NCBI GenBank assembly: GCA_903879915.1
Contig: CAIRNJ010000072.1
Span: 1-61,860, forward strand
Length of the DNA stretch: 61,860 nt
Origin: an uncultured Elusimicrobia bacterium
GTDB lineage: Bacteria > Elusimicrobiota > Elusimicrobia > Elusimicrobiales > UBA9959
Reading direction: 5' to 3'
This document shows, piece by piece, positions 41,045-49,972 of this stretch. Numbering within the stretch: the first letter of the stretch is position 1; each line of letters begins with the position of its first letter. A program made the translations under genes and the position numbers. The notes beneath the pieces were generated by a model. That model did not search any database and had not been told where the DNA came from. It saw only the letters and a list, made by a program, of their open reading frames with translations.

Positions 41045-41931
41045 CAGTCCAGGTGCACGGTGGGCACCACGGACATGCCGGGCACCAGCATCATATTCTC
41101 TACGGCCTCGTCGAAAACTATCTTGACGGGCACGCGCTGCACTACTTTGACGAAATTGCCGGTGGCGTTCTCGGCCGGCAGCAGGCTGAAGCGGGCGCCG
41201 GTGCCCGACTGTATGCTGTCGATGTGGCCCTTAATTTCTTTGCCGGGGAACGCGTCCACCTCTATGGTGACCTGCTGGCCCGGGCGCATGCGCGTAAGCT
41301 GGGTTTCCTTGAAATTGGCCACCACCCAGACCTGGTCGGTAACGATGGCCATCAGCGCCTGCCCTACCTGCACGTAGGCGCGCTCTTCGGCGTTCTTCTT
41401 CGTGACCTTGCCGGCCTCCGGCGCGGTTATGCGCGTGTAGGAAAGGTCCAGCTCGGCGGCGGCCACTTTCCTTTCGGACAGCAGCGCGCGGGCCTTGAGC
41501 ACTTCGGCGTCGGCCACGGCCTTCTCGTAAGCCTGGCGGGACACGTCGTCCCGCTTGAAAAGCTGCTCCGAGCGCTCGGCGTCGGCCGCCGCGCGCCGCG
41601 CTTCGGCCCTGCCGGCGGAGAGCTCGGCGCGGGCCTGGTCCAGCTTCACCTGGTAGTCGCGCGGGTCGATCTCCACCAGCAGCGCGCCTTTTTCCACGTG
41701 CTGGTTGTCCTCCGCCATTACGGCCTGTATCTGGCCCGGGACCTTGGAGCTTATCGGGATGACGTGCATCTCTATGGCCGCGTCGTCGGTGCTTTCATGG
41801 GCGGAGGCGTAATGCCAGTAGGCGGCGCCCGCGGCCGCCAGCGCCGCGGCGGCTATGACCAGCACGCTCCAGTGCGGCTTTTTTACGCCGGGCCTGGGCG
41901 CGGCGTTCTTATTGTCGGTGTTGTCGGTCAT
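41044..41931 (-). CDS. EmrA/HlyD-type membrane-fusion protein
   Basis: 295 residues. One N-terminal helix (VLVIAAAALAAAGAAYWHY), a biotinyl-lipoyl-like barrel half (IPISSKVPGQIQAVMAEDNQ), a coiled-coil hairpin (about 95-160) and the second half (ITAPEAGKVTKKNAEERAYV). It links the inner-membrane pump to the TolC-like channel. Rather short, consistent with the compact EmrA branch. Confidence 0.93.
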   Translation of the reverse strand: MTDNTDNKNAAPRPGVKKPHWSVLVIAAAALAAAGAAYWHYASAHESTDDAAIEMHVIPISSKVPGQIQAVMAEDNQHVEKGALLVEIDPRDYQVKLDQARAELSAGRAEARRAAADAERSEQLFKRDDVSRQAYEKAVADAEVLKARALLSERKVAAAELDLSYTRITAPEAGKVTKKNAEERAYVQVGQALMAIVTDQVWVVANFKETQLTRMRPGQQVTIEVDAFPGKEIKGHIDSIQSGTGARFSLLPAENATGNFVKVVQRVPVKIVFDEAVENMMLVPGMSVVPTVHLD

Positions 41932-41944
41932 AAAGTTCCTTTTC

Positions 41945-43258
41945 TCAGAATTTCAGTTCTTTCATCCGGCCCAGGGCCAGCGTGAGGCGTATATTGGCGT
42001 CCTTGTGGCGCGACAGCGCGTCGATGCGGCTGTCCCGCGCCCTCGAGAGGGAGGTCTGGGCGTTGACCACCTCCACGTTGTCCCCCACCCCGGCGGAGAA
42101 GCGGTTGCGGGACATTTCCAGTTCCTGTTCCGCCAGCGTTACGGTCATGGAGGCGGTATCGACCTCCTCCGCGGAGGCTTTAAGCCGGTAAAGAGCGGTC
42201 CGCACTTCCTCCTCCACCTGCGCCGCGGCGTCGTCCAGACGGCTTTCGGCCTGGGCCTTCACGGCCGCGGCCTTATCGATGCCGGCGGCCAGGCGGCCGC
42301 CGGAGAAAAGCGGCAGCCGGGCGGCTATGCCCACGTCGCCCACCAGCTTGTCGTCGTGGTCGGGGTCGGCCCCGCTCAGCGCGGCGGAACCCGACAAGCC
42401 CACCGCGGGCAGGCGGGCGCCTTTCGCCGCTGCCAGCGCGTAGCTGCCGGCGGAAAGCTGCGTCTTCGCTATAGCTATTTCCAGCCTCCCCGCCAGCGCG
42501 TACAGCACGGCCTTGTCGGGGTCGTAGGGCTGGTCCAGCGAGAACGACAGGTCTTCGGTAAGGGTTACTTCGGCGGCCAGCGGCAGGCCGAGGATGTGCT
42601 TGAGGCGCAGGCGGGCCTCCTCCAGGACGGTCCTGGCGCGGATCACGCGCAGGCTTTCTTCCGCCTCGCGCGTTTTAGCCCTTACTACGTCCAGGCCCGT
42701 GGCCGTGCCGGCGGTATGCTTGTTCTCAGCCAGGGCCCGCAGGCTCCCGGCCAGTTCTTTGCCGGCCGAGGCGGAATTCTCCGCCGCCGCGGCGCGCAGC
42801 ACGTCCAGGTAAGCGAGGGCGGCGGCGGCCGTCACCTGTTCCTTTACCAGTTCCAGCCGGAGGGCGGCCGTTTTCTCCTCTTCCTTCTGGGACCTGGCCA
42901 GGCCGCGCGCCGAAAGGTCCAGGACGCTCGCCACCAGGCGCAGGCGCGCGTCGAAAGTATTGAACGGCCCCAGCACGGACGAGCCGCCCCCGGCAAAAGC
43001 CCCGAAACCCATAGCCGCCAGATTTTCCTTGAAAGTGCGCGACTGTGAGACCGAGAACTCCACCTGCGGCAGAAGCCGGGCCGCGGCCGTTAAAGCTTCG
43101 GCTTTCTGAAGCTCTCCCGAGGCGGCGGCCAGCTTGACGTACAGATTATTGCGCAGGGCCAGTTCCACGCTGCGCGTGATATCGAGTTCCGTGGCGGCGC
43201 GGGCCGGGACGCAGAACAGCAGCGGCACCAGGAGAGTTTTCAGCATGTTGTTTTTCAT
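41945..43258 (-). CDS. TolC-type outer-membrane efflux protein
   Basis: 437 residues. Signal peptide, then two OEP repeats of long amphipathic helices: the first contains SVELALRNNLYVKLAAASGE, the second GRLEIAIAKTQLSAGSYAL and FSAGVGDNVEVVNAQTSLSR. It forms a trimeric exit duct. The start overlaps the marR-type gene stop by 4 bp. Confidence 0.92.
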   Translation of the reverse strand: MKNNMLKTLLVPLLFCVPARAATELDITRSVELALRNNLYVKLAAASGELQKAEALTAAARLLPQVEFSVSQSRTFKENLAAMGFGAFAGGGSSVLGPFNTFDARLRLVASVLDLSARGLARSQKEEEKTAALRLELVKEQVTAAAALAYLDVLRAAAAENSASAGKELAGSLRALAENKHTAGTATGLDVVRAKTREAEESLRVIRARTVLEEARLRLKHILGLPLAAEVTLTEDLSFSLDQPYDPDKAVLYALAGRLEIAIAKTQLSAGSYALAAAKGARLPAVGLSGSAALSGADPDHDDKLVGDVGIAARLPLFSGGRLAAGIDKAAAVKAQAESRLDDAAAQVEEEVRTALYRLKASAEEVDTASMTVTLAEQELEMSRNRFSAGVGDNVEVVNAQTSLSRARDSRIDALSRHKDANIRLTLALGRMKELKF

Positions 43259-43776
43259 ATTTTCCTGAAGGCGGGCATGTTGGCGCTTATACGGTCGAGC
43301 AGCTCCGCCAGCTTATGTTTCTCGGCGGCGGACAGGCAGGCCATCAGCTCGGCGACGCGCCGCAGGCGCCCCGGGGCCACGGAATCTATGAAGCGCCGCC
43401 CCTTCGCGGTCAGCGTGACCATGATGGAACGCCGGTCCTCCTTGAACGGCAGGCGCTCGGCCAGCCCGTCGCGCTCCAGCCCGTCCACCAGGCCGGTCAC
43501 GGAAGCGCGTTCTATGAGCAGGTTCTCCGCCAGCTCGCGCGGATGCAGGCCCCCGGGCCCGGCACGGCGCAGGCGCAGCAGCAGGCGGAAGCGGGCCTGC
43601 GAGCAGCCGTGCCCGGCCAGCGCGGAATTTATCGAGGACAGCAGTTCGGCGGAGGTCCCCAGCAGCGAGATGAACACCTCCATGGCGGAGGGGTCGGTTT
43701 CCGGATAGATGGCCGCAAGGCCGTCCAGGCCGGAGCCGCGGGGCAGGTTCTTGAGGAGGAAAGTCTTAGGCGGCAT
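43255..43776 (-). CDS. MarR-family regulator of the efflux operon
   Basis: 173 residues. Winged helix: GLHPRELAENLLIERASVTG, then LVDGLERDGLAERLPFKEDR and RSIMVTLTAKG (wing). First gene of the regulator-channel-adaptor-pump operon, with a TATAAT (minus strand, 43794-43799) 17 bp upstream, so autoregulation by binding near the start is likely. The effector is unknown but should be a substrate of the pump. Confidence 0.92.
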   Translation of the reverse strand: MPPKTFLLKNLPRGSGLDGLAAIYPETDPSAMEVFISLLGTSAELLSSINSALAGHGCSQARFRLLLRLRRAGPGGLHPRELAENLLIERASVTGLVDGLERDGLAERLPFKEDRRSIMVTLTAKGRRFIDSVAPGRLRRVAELMACLSAAEKHKLAELLDRISANMPAFRKI

Positions 43777-43793
43777 AATTAGTTAGGAACCTT

Positions 43794-43799
43794 ATTATA
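43794..43799 (-). promoter_or_regulatory. -10 box of the efflux operon
   Basis: TATAAT on the minus strand, 17 bp before the marR-type start. The adjacent AGGTTCCTAACTAATT lies where a MarR operator would be but is not a clean palindrome. Confidence 0.45.
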
Positions 43800-43840
43800 T
43801 CATTTCCGGCTATCCCGGGGCAAAGCTCCCCCCTAAAACA

Positions 43841-43867
43841 GAACAGCCGGCCTGAAGCCGGCTGTTC
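43841..43867 (-). terminator. Intrinsic terminator of the exported-protein gene
   Basis: Perfect 11-bp stem GAACAGCCGGC with a 5-base loop. Reading the minus strand it is followed by TGTTTT. It lies 20 bp after the stop at 43887 and before the efflux operon. Confidence 0.8.
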
Positions 43868-43886
43868 CGCTGCGCTGAGCGCTGTC

Positions 43887-44579
43887 TTACCTGATTATGG
43901 TGATCAGCGGCGTGTTGGGCACCGAGGGCCGGCAGCCGTGGAACGGCATTTCCATGCCGGGGAAGGGCGGAGGGCCGAAGGAATTGGGCTTGGAGATGTA
44001 AGAGCCGTCCTTGCACTGGTAGATGCAGCTGTAGTTGGTGTCCATGGCCAGCAGGCAGTTCTCTACGGACGCGCTTTTAACGGCGGCGGCCTTTACCGCG
44101 GCCTGCGGGGTGATCTGGAAAACGTCCAGGAACTGGTTGACCGAGTACTTGTACACGGTGGAGAGCGGCTTCAGGCTCAGGAACGAGCCCCACAGGCAGA
44201 CTTCGAAAACTTCTTTCTGGTCGGGCTGCAGTTCGCGGGGCTGGGTAACCACTATCTGCGCCTCGGCCCGGTAGTTGCGGAACGAGGGGATGCAGATCTG
44301 GCCCACGGGGTAGCCCATGTTCTGGCAGTCCTGGCTGCTTTCGCGGCTGACCAGGGAGACCAGCGGCGAGGTGAGGGGATCGGCGGCGGTGAAAGTTATT
44401 TTTTTGCAGTCGCGGGTGATATCCGTGACCATGGGGAACTTGGCTTCGGGGATAACGGCTTCCGACGCCCTGGCGCTCGTGATGGCGCTCTTCACGTCAA
44501 CGCCCTTATCGAAATTTATCTGGGCTCCGGCGAGCTGAGCGAAAGCCAGGATGACCGCTAATGACGCAATTTTTTTCAT
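43887..44579 (-). CDS. Exported Cys-rich protein of unknown function
   Basis: 230 residues. Signal peptide MKKIASLAVILAFAQLAGA. The mature protein has several cysteines (DCKK, DCQNMGYPVGQICIP, VCLWG, NCLLAM, SCIYQCKDG, HGC), suggesting disulphides, and a Pro-rich C-terminus (GPPPFPGMEMP). No domain recognised. Good GGAG before the ATG and its own terminator make it a single-gene unit. Confidence 0.75.
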   Translation of the reverse strand: MKKIASLAVILAFAQLAGAQINFDKGVDVKSAITSARASEAVIPEAKFPMVTDITRDCKKITFTAADPLTSPLVSLVSRESSQDCQNMGYPVGQICIPSFRNYRAEAQIVVTQPRELQPDQKEVFEVCLWGSFLSLKPLSTVYKYSVNQFLDVFQITPQAAVKAAAVKSASVENCLLAMDTNYSCIYQCKDGSYISKPNSFGPPPFPGMEMPFHGCRPSVPNTPLITIIR

Positions 44580-44665
44580 TTCTGTTTCTCCATTATCTTC
44601 ATCAATTATTTTTGCTACGATGATATTTTACAAACTCGGACGGCGGCGGTACTAGAGGCTTTGGG

Positions 44666-44689
44666 CCTAAGGTCAAATACCCTAAGGTC
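44666..44689. repeat. CCTAAGGTC direct repeat between genes
   Basis: CCTAAGGTC occurs at 44666-44674 and 44681-44689, with GACC following soon after (GGTCCCATGACC is a short palindrome). It lies in the 122-bp gap between the DinG stop and the exported-protein start and could bind a dimeric protein or be part of a small repeat family. Confidence 0.35.
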
Positions 44690-44701
44690 CCATGACCCCG
44701 G

Positions 44702-46753
44702 TCAAGCCCGGCTTTCAGCCGCGGCTTTTTTTAAAAAAGCTTTCAGCTCCGGGATGCCCGCCACGTTCCTGCAGCGCGGAATGGAGCGCGTGAATTTAGA
44801 GCTGTAGCGCCGGGTCTGTATGCGGGGGTCCAGCACCACTACCGCGCCGAAATCCTTCTTCGTCCGGATCAGCCGGCCGAAGCCCTGCCGGAATCTAACC
44901 ACGGCCTTGGGCAGCGTGTAATCGTTGAAGAAACTCAGACCTTTGGCCGTCATCCATTCCTTGCGGGCCTCCTCCAGCGGCGAATCCGGGGAAACGAAAG
45001 GCAGCCGTGCTATGACCACGCAGGACAGCGCCTGCCCCGGCACATCCACGCCCTGCCAGAAAGTGTCGGTGGCGAACAGGACGCCGTTGCCGGCGCGCCT
45101 GAACTCGGAGAGCAGCTGCTGCGGCAGCCGGTCGCCGTGCTTGAACAAAGGCCGGCCGTGCAGCTTCTGCGCCAGCGCCTGGTAGGCCTTTTCGAGGGAC
45201 TGCCAGCTGGTGAACAGCAGGAAGACGCCCCCCTCCACGGCGGCGACCACCCTGAAGCAGGCCTCTGTCACCGCGGCGTCGTAGGCCGCCCCCTCGGCGG
45301 GGTCGGGGACGTTCTGCGGCACCAGCAGCGCCACCTTCCGGGCGTACTCGAAAGGAGAATCCAGCAGCAGCTCCAGGCTTTTATCCAGCCCGAGGCGGGC
45401 CCTGACCATCGCAAAAGAGCCGTCCACCGCCAGGGTGGCCGACGTCAATATCACCGGGAAGCCCTGCCCGAAAAGCGTTTTGCGCAGAGGCTCGGAAACG
45501 TCCACCGGGGCCATGTTCAGGGCTATCTCGGCGTGCCTTTTGGAACGGGAGACCTCCACCCAATAGGCGTTGGAGCTTTCCTTGCAAGCGAGGAAGGCGG
45601 CCAGCTGGGCGGCCAGGTCCAGGCACCGCTTCAGATGCCCCTTGATCTCCGCCTCCTCCAGGTCAGACTGGCTGTAGGCGAGGGCCTGGGAAAGCAGCAC
45701 GGTCAGCGCCAGCAGCGGCTGCTCCAGCGAATTCCTGATAATAGCCGGCTGCTGTACCCGTTTGGTCTTCGTATGGACCGTTTCGCCGTCCTCAAAGCCC
45801 AGCTTTTCGCGCAGTTCCTGGAAGAACGCTTTGGAGGCGAAATTAACTTCGCTGACGGCCTGCTGCACTTCTTCCAGCCAGTCGGCCGGCGGCCGCGTCA
45901 GCCGCCGCGCCAGCCCTTTGCCGGATTTGCGGTTAAAAATATCGTCCAGGAAACGTTTTATCTTCCGGTCGGTCAGGGAAAAGCCCATAAAGGCGGCCGC
46001 CACCTCTTCAAGGTTATGGGCTTCGTCGAAGACTACCGCGTCGAAGGCGGGCAGCGGCATGCCGGCGAAGTAAAGGTGCTGGTTGACCACTACGATGTCG
46101 GCCTTGGCGGCCAGCGCCACGTCCCTGCGGTAAAAGCACGCGCCTTTCAAATGGCACTTCCTGCCCAGGCAGCTGTCGGGGTCGCGGCAGACCTCGGCCC
46201 AGACCGGCTGCGGCACCGCGAAAGGAAGTTCCGGCCGGCAGCCGCTGGCGCCGGTGGCGGCCCAGGCATGCAGCTCTTCCAGCGGTTTTCCCGCCCCCTC
46301 GCTCTCGAACAGCTCGGGGCCCAGGCGGCGGCCGCGCTCCAGGCGCGAAAGGCAGAGGTAGTTGGACGAACCCATCAACAGGAAATACGAAAGCGGCAGG
46401 CCGCGCGCGGCCAGGATGTCCTTAACCGCCGGAAGGTCTTTTTTTACCAACTGGGCCTGCAGGGCCTTGGTGTGGGTGGCCACCACTACTTTCTTTTTAT
46501 TGCGGGCCGCCCAGAGGGCGGCCGGCAGCAGGTAGGCCAGGGATTTCCCTACCCCGGTGCCGGCCTCGACGATAAGGTGGCTGCGCCCGTTGACGGCCTG
46601 GTAAACGGCCTCCGCCATCCTGGCCTGCTGGGGACGCGGCTCGAAAGCGCTCAGGGCGCGCGAAATATCGCCGCCGGGCGCGAAAATGGCGGCTACCGCG
46701 GCGGCGTCATCGCCGGCGGAGGGTTCGAGCTGTTCGGGTTGATCTGCTGGCAT
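44702..46753 (-). CDS. dinG: DinG-type ATP-dependent helicase
   Basis: 683 residues. RPQQARM and the P-loop EAGTGVGKSLAYL, then the four Cys of the iron-sulphur cluster (CRDPDSCLGRKCHLKGAC), motif II VVFDEAHNLEE, and the C-terminal helicase part with FATDTFWQGVDVPG and RFRQGFGRLIRT. It unwinds DNA 5'-3', including D-loops and R-loops, in repair. The MBL protein gene ends 11 bp upstream on the same strand. No ribosome site is obvious, so it may be translationally coupled. Confidence 0.93.
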   Translation of the reverse strand: MPADQPEQLEPSAGDDAAAVAAIFAPGGDISRALSAFEPRPQQARMAEAVYQAVNGRSHLIVEAGTGVGKSLAYLLPAALWAARNKKKVVVATHTKALQAQLVKKDLPAVKDILAARGLPLSYFLLMGSSNYLCLSRLERGRRLGPELFESEGAGKPLEELHAWAATGASGCRPELPFAVPQPVWAEVCRDPDSCLGRKCHLKGACFYRRDVALAAKADIVVVNQHLYFAGMPLPAFDAVVFDEAHNLEEVAAAFMGFSLTDRKIKRFLDDIFNRKSGKGLARRLTRPPADWLEEVQQAVSEVNFASKAFFQELREKLGFEDGETVHTKTKRVQQPAIIRNSLEQPLLALTVLLSQALAYSQSDLEEAEIKGHLKRCLDLAAQLAAFLACKESSNAYWVEVSRSKRHAEIALNMAPVDVSEPLRKTLFGQGFPVILTSATLAVDGSFAMVRARLGLDKSLELLLDSPFEYARKVALLVPQNVPDPAEGAAYDAAVTEACFRVVAAVEGGVFLLFTSWQSLEKAYQALAQKLHGRPLFKHGDRLPQQLLSEFRRAGNGVLFATDTFWQGVDVPGQALSCVVIARLPFVSPDSPLEEARKEWMTAKGLSFFNDYTLPKAVVRFRQGFGRLIRTKKDFGAVVVLDPRIQTRRYSSKFTRSIPRCRNVAGIPELKAFLKKAAAESRA

Positions 46754-46764
46754 TTGGATACCGC

Positions 46765-47556
46765 TCAGACTATCGTGATAAGCCGGCCCGGCTCATAACG
46801 GTTCGCCACCTGGATCTTGAACTTCACGGGCAGCCCCTTTTCCCTGAAGAATTTTTCTATCGCTTCCTGCGGCAGATGCGGCTGGTTGCAGTCGGCGCTC
46901 AGATGCCCCAGTATTACGGCGCGCGGCTGCGCGGCGCCGGCGGCGCAGATAGCGTGCAGGAAGGCGGCCGTTTTATGGTTGGGGAGGTGGAATTCGGACC
47001 CGGGATGGCCGCAGCGCTTCAGCATCTCCGCGTCGTGGTTGGACTCGAGGAGGATCAGGTCGGAGTTCGCCGCGAGGCCGACATGCTCGCCGGTAAAGCC
47101 GTGCAGGTCGGTGAAGACCGAGGCCTTGTACGCGCGCCCGGGGCCCGAGGCGGTGATGATGAAAGCGGTAGTGTAATACCCGGGCGCGTGGTCCACCCGC
47201 GCCTGCCGCACCTCGAATTCGCCCACCGTCAGCGCGTCGCAGAACGGGCTGAGCACGGCCGCGTACTTCCCGCCGTGGCGCTGTCCGATCTGCCTGCAGA
47301 CCTCGGGATGGCAGCGCGCCTTCAGCCCTTCTTCGTGCAGCACCCGCAGCGAATTGGCGTTGATATGGTCGCCGTGCGCGTGCGTCACCAGCACCGCGTC
47401 CACCCGCCCGCAGAGCTTCCTGGCCGAGGCCAGCGCCGCCCGGCAGTCGCGCTGGCTGCCGGGCGCGAAATCCACCAGCAGCGCGGAAGCGCCGGTCCAG
47501 AGCAGCGCGGAATTCCCGCTGCTGCCGGAACATAAAGATTTGAATTTCAAGAACAT
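46765..47556 (-). CDS. YycJ/VicX-type MBL-fold hydrolase
   Basis: 263 residues. FKSLCSGSSGNSALL at the N-terminus and THAHGDHINANSL (metal site) are the family marks, with HAPGYYTTAFI, NHDAEML and ILGHLSADCNQP later. These MBL proteins are proposed nucleases in DNA repair or cell-wall regulation. Its position just before dinG supports a DNA-related role. ATG 47556 starts the family block; the frame continues upstream but overlaps the divergent gene. Confidence 0.88.
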   Translation of the reverse strand: MFLKFKSLCSGSSGNSALLWTGASALLVDFAPGSQRDCRAALASARKLCGRVDAVLVTHAHGDHINANSLRVLHEEGLKARCHPEVCRQIGQRHGGKYAAVLSPFCDALTVGEFEVRQARVDHAPGYYTTAFIITASGPGRAYKASVFTDLHGFTGEHVGLAANSDLILLESNHDAEMLKRCGHPGSEFHLPNHKTAAFLHAICAAGAAQPRAVILGHLSADCNQPHLPQEAIEKFFREKGLPVKFKIQVANRYEPGRLITIV

Positions 47557-47605
47557 TAAAAAATACGGCCGCCGGAACAAAAGTTGTAATGACGGGCTCC
47601 TACCG

Positions 47606-47622
47606 CTATGATACAATACTTG
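47606..47622 (-). promoter_or_regulatory. Shared AT motif, copy 3
   Basis: Plus strand CTATGATACAATACTTG, matching copies 1 and 2 over most positions. It is about 50 bp upstream of the YycJ-type gene on the minus strand and 58 bp upstream of the plus-strand gene at 47680. Confidence 0.45.
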
Positions 47623-47679
47623 AACGGGCGCCGTACCTGAGCCCGCCCGGAGCCCGCCGGTAAAGAAAAGGACCACGCC

Positions 47680-48573
47680 ATGAAACTGACCAATATCGCG
47701 CTGCTGACCCTCTCCTTGTTTTTCGCCTTCCCCAGCCCGCCCCGGGCGCTGGAGGCGGCCCGGACGCCGGCAATAGTTTTCCTGAGCGATTTCGGCACGG
47801 CGGACGATTCCGCGTCGCAGTGCAAGGGAGTTATGGAATCCGTGCTGCCCGGCGCCCGGGTAGTCGACATGACCCACGATATCCCGCCCTACGACATACA
47901 CCTGGCCGCGTTCTACCTGGCCGACTCGGCCCTGGTCTGGCCGGCCGGCACCGTGTTCGTAGCGGTGGTGGACCCCGGCGTGGGCACCGCGCGCAAAAGC
48001 GCCGCGCTGAGGACGAAGTCGGGCCATTACTTCGTGGGCCCGGACAACGGTATTTTTACGCTGGTCATGCGCAGCTTCGGCGTGGATAAAATAGTTTCGA
48101 TCGAGAACTCTTCCTTTACCCGCCAGGCGGTGACCACGACTTTCCACGGGCGCGACGTCTACGCGCCGGCGGCCGCGTGGCTGGCGCGCGACCCCTCGGT
48201 GCTGGAAGCCTTCGGACCGCCCCTGGCCGCGCCGGTAACGCTGGACTGGCCCGTGCCGGCCGCGGGGCCCGGCGCCGTGACCGGCTCGCTGCTGCGCGTT
48301 GAAACGCCCTACGGCAACGTCTGGACGGACATAGAAGGGCGGACGCTGCGCGCCGGCGGGCTCAAAGAGGGCGATACGCTGACCGTCGGGCTGGACGGCC
48401 GCGTGCTGCAGGTCCCGTTCGTGCGGACTTTCGGCGACGTGCCCAAAGGCGCGCCGCTGGCTTATATAAACTCGCGGGGACTTTTCTCTCTCGCGCTGAA
48501 CATGGAGAATTTTTCCGAAAAGTACGCGGCGGCGGCCGGCCAGCTCGTCAGCGTAAGCCCGGCCCGCCGGTGA
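47680..48573 (+). CDS. SAM hydroxide adenosyltransferase family (DUF62), apparently exported
   Basis: 297 residues. The SAM_HAT core is clear: VFLSDFGTADDSASQCKGVM, DMTHDIPPYDIHLAAF, VAVVDPGVGTARKSAAL, YFVGPDNGIFTL and TTFHGRDVYAPAAA. Such enzymes hydrolyse SAM to adenosine and methionine, or halogenate SAM in the fluorinase/chlorinase branch; the halogenase-specific loop was not identified. Unlike the usual form it starts with a signal-peptide-like segment (MKLTNIALLTLSLFFAFPSP). It overlaps the MATE gene by 4 bp. Confidence 0.88.
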   Translation: MKLTNIALLTLSLFFAFPSPPRALEAARTPAIVFLSDFGTADDSASQCKGVMESVLPGARVVDMTHDIPPYDIHLAAFYLADSALVWPAGTVFVAVVDPGVGTARKSAALRTKSGHYFVGPDNGIFTLVMRSFGVDKIVSIENSSFTRQAVTTTFHGRDVYAPAAAWLARDPSVLEAFGPPLAAPVTLDWPVPAAGPGAVTGSLLRVETPYGNVWTDIEGRTLRAGGLKEGDTLTVGLDGRVLQVPFVRTFGDVPKGAPLAYINSRGLFSLALNMENFSEKYAAAAGQLVSVSPARR

Positions 48574-49970
48574 AGGACCTCACCTCCGGCCCTGAAGGGC
48601 GCCTTATCTGGAACTTCACGCTGCCGATGCTCATCGGCAACGTGTTCCAGCAGTCCTATAACGTAGTGGACAGCGTCATCGTGGGCCGGGCCATCGGGAA
48701 ATCGGCGCTGGCGGCCGTGGGCGCCAGCTTTCCCATAGTGTTCCTGCTCATCGCGCTGATCATCGGCGCCACCATGGGCTTCTCCATCCTTATCTCCCAG
48801 TATTTCGGCGCGAAGGACATGGCGCGGGTGCGCCGCACGATAGATACCGCGTACATTTTCCTGTTCTTCGCGTCGCTGGCCGCCACGGCCGTAGGGCTGG
48901 CGGCGTCGGAACCGATACTGCGCCTGCTTAAGACACCGGAAGAGATCATGCCGCAGGCCCTTACTTTCCTGCGCATCATGTTCTCCGGCATACTTTTCCT
49001 GTTCGGCTATAATTCCATCAGCGCCGTGCTGCGCGGCCTGGGCGATTCCAAGACGCCGCTTTATTTCCTCATCATCTCCACCGTGCTGAACGTGCTGCTG
49101 GTGCTGCTGTTCGTGCTGGGCTTCAAGTGGGGCATAGCGGGTTCGGCCTGGGCCACGGTGCTGGCGCAGTCGGCCTCGTTCCTGATGGGCGTGGTCTACC
49201 TGAACCGGACGCATCCCGTGCTGACCTTCCGCCTGAAAGGCCTGGAGTTCGACGGGGCCATCTTCAGAAAAAGCCTGGCCATAGGCCTGCCGGCGGGCGT
49301 GCAGCAGGTGCTGGTGGCCGCCGGCATGATGGCGCTGTCGCGCATCGTCAACGGCTTCGGCACCGACGCCATCGCGGCCTTCACCGCGGCCGGGCGCATA
49401 GATACTTTCGCGGTGATGCCGGCCATGAACCTTTCCGCCGCCATCTCCACTTTCACGGCGCAGAACATAGGCGCGGGCCGCATGGACCGGGTGCGGCACG
49501 GCCTCTGGGCGGCGCTGAAGATCTCGGGCGCCATTTCGCTGGCAACGACGCTCGCGATCATTATCTTCAAATGGCACCTGATAGCCATGTTCAACTCCGA
49601 CCCCGCCGTTATAGCCATCGGGGCGCGCTACCTGCTAATAGTGGGCGGGTTCTACGTGGTCTTCTCGGGGATCTTCGTGCTTACGGGGGTGCTGCGCGGC
49701 GCCGGGGACGCCTTCGTACCGATGATAGTCACTATCCTGTCCCTCTGGGCCATCCGCATACCGGTTTCCGCCTGGCTGGCGCAGCGCATGGGCACCGACG
49801 GCATCTGGTGGGGCATTCCCATAGCCTGGACGGCCGGGCTGCTGCTGCTTACGGCGTACTACAGGACCGGCCGCTGGCAGCGCAAAGCGGCGGTAAAGGC
49901 CCCGGCTCCGGCCCCGGTGCCCCCTTCGCCCGACGAGGACGAGGCGGAATGGAACGTGTCCAAATTCTGA
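48570..49970 (+). CDS. MATE-family efflux transporter
   Basis: 466 residues with 12 helices. Start GTG 48570 inside the overlap GTGA with the previous stop. MATE blocks: FTLPMLIGNVFQQSYNVVDS, VGASFPIVFLLIALIIG, ISQYFGAKDMARVRR and, in the second half, LPAGVQQVLVAAGMMALS. It exchanges Na+ or H+ for drugs or other compounds. Translational coupling to the SAM-degrading protein is notable. The basic/Pro-rich tail is hydrophilic. Confidence 0.93.
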   Translation: MKDLTSGPEGRLIWNFTLPMLIGNVFQQSYNVVDSVIVGRAIGKSALAAVGASFPIVFLLIALIIGATMGFSILISQYFGAKDMARVRRTIDTAYIFLFFASLAATAVGLAASEPILRLLKTPEEIMPQALTFLRIMFSGILFLFGYNSISAVLRGLGDSKTPLYFLIISTVLNVLLVLLFVLGFKWGIAGSAWATVLAQSASFLMGVVYLNRTHPVLTFRLKGLEFDGAIFRKSLAIGLPAGVQQVLVAAGMMALSRIVNGFGTDAIAAFTAAGRIDTFAVMPAMNLSAAISTFTAQNIGAGRMDRVRHGLWAALKISGAISLATTLAIIIFKWHLIAMFNSDPAVIAIGARYLLIVGGFYVVFSGIFVLTGVLRGAGDAFVPMIVTILSLWAIRIPVSAWLAQRMGTDGIWWGIPIAWTAGLLLLTAYYRTGRWQRKAAVKAPAPAPVPPSPDEDEAEWNVSKF

Positions 49971-49972
49971 AG

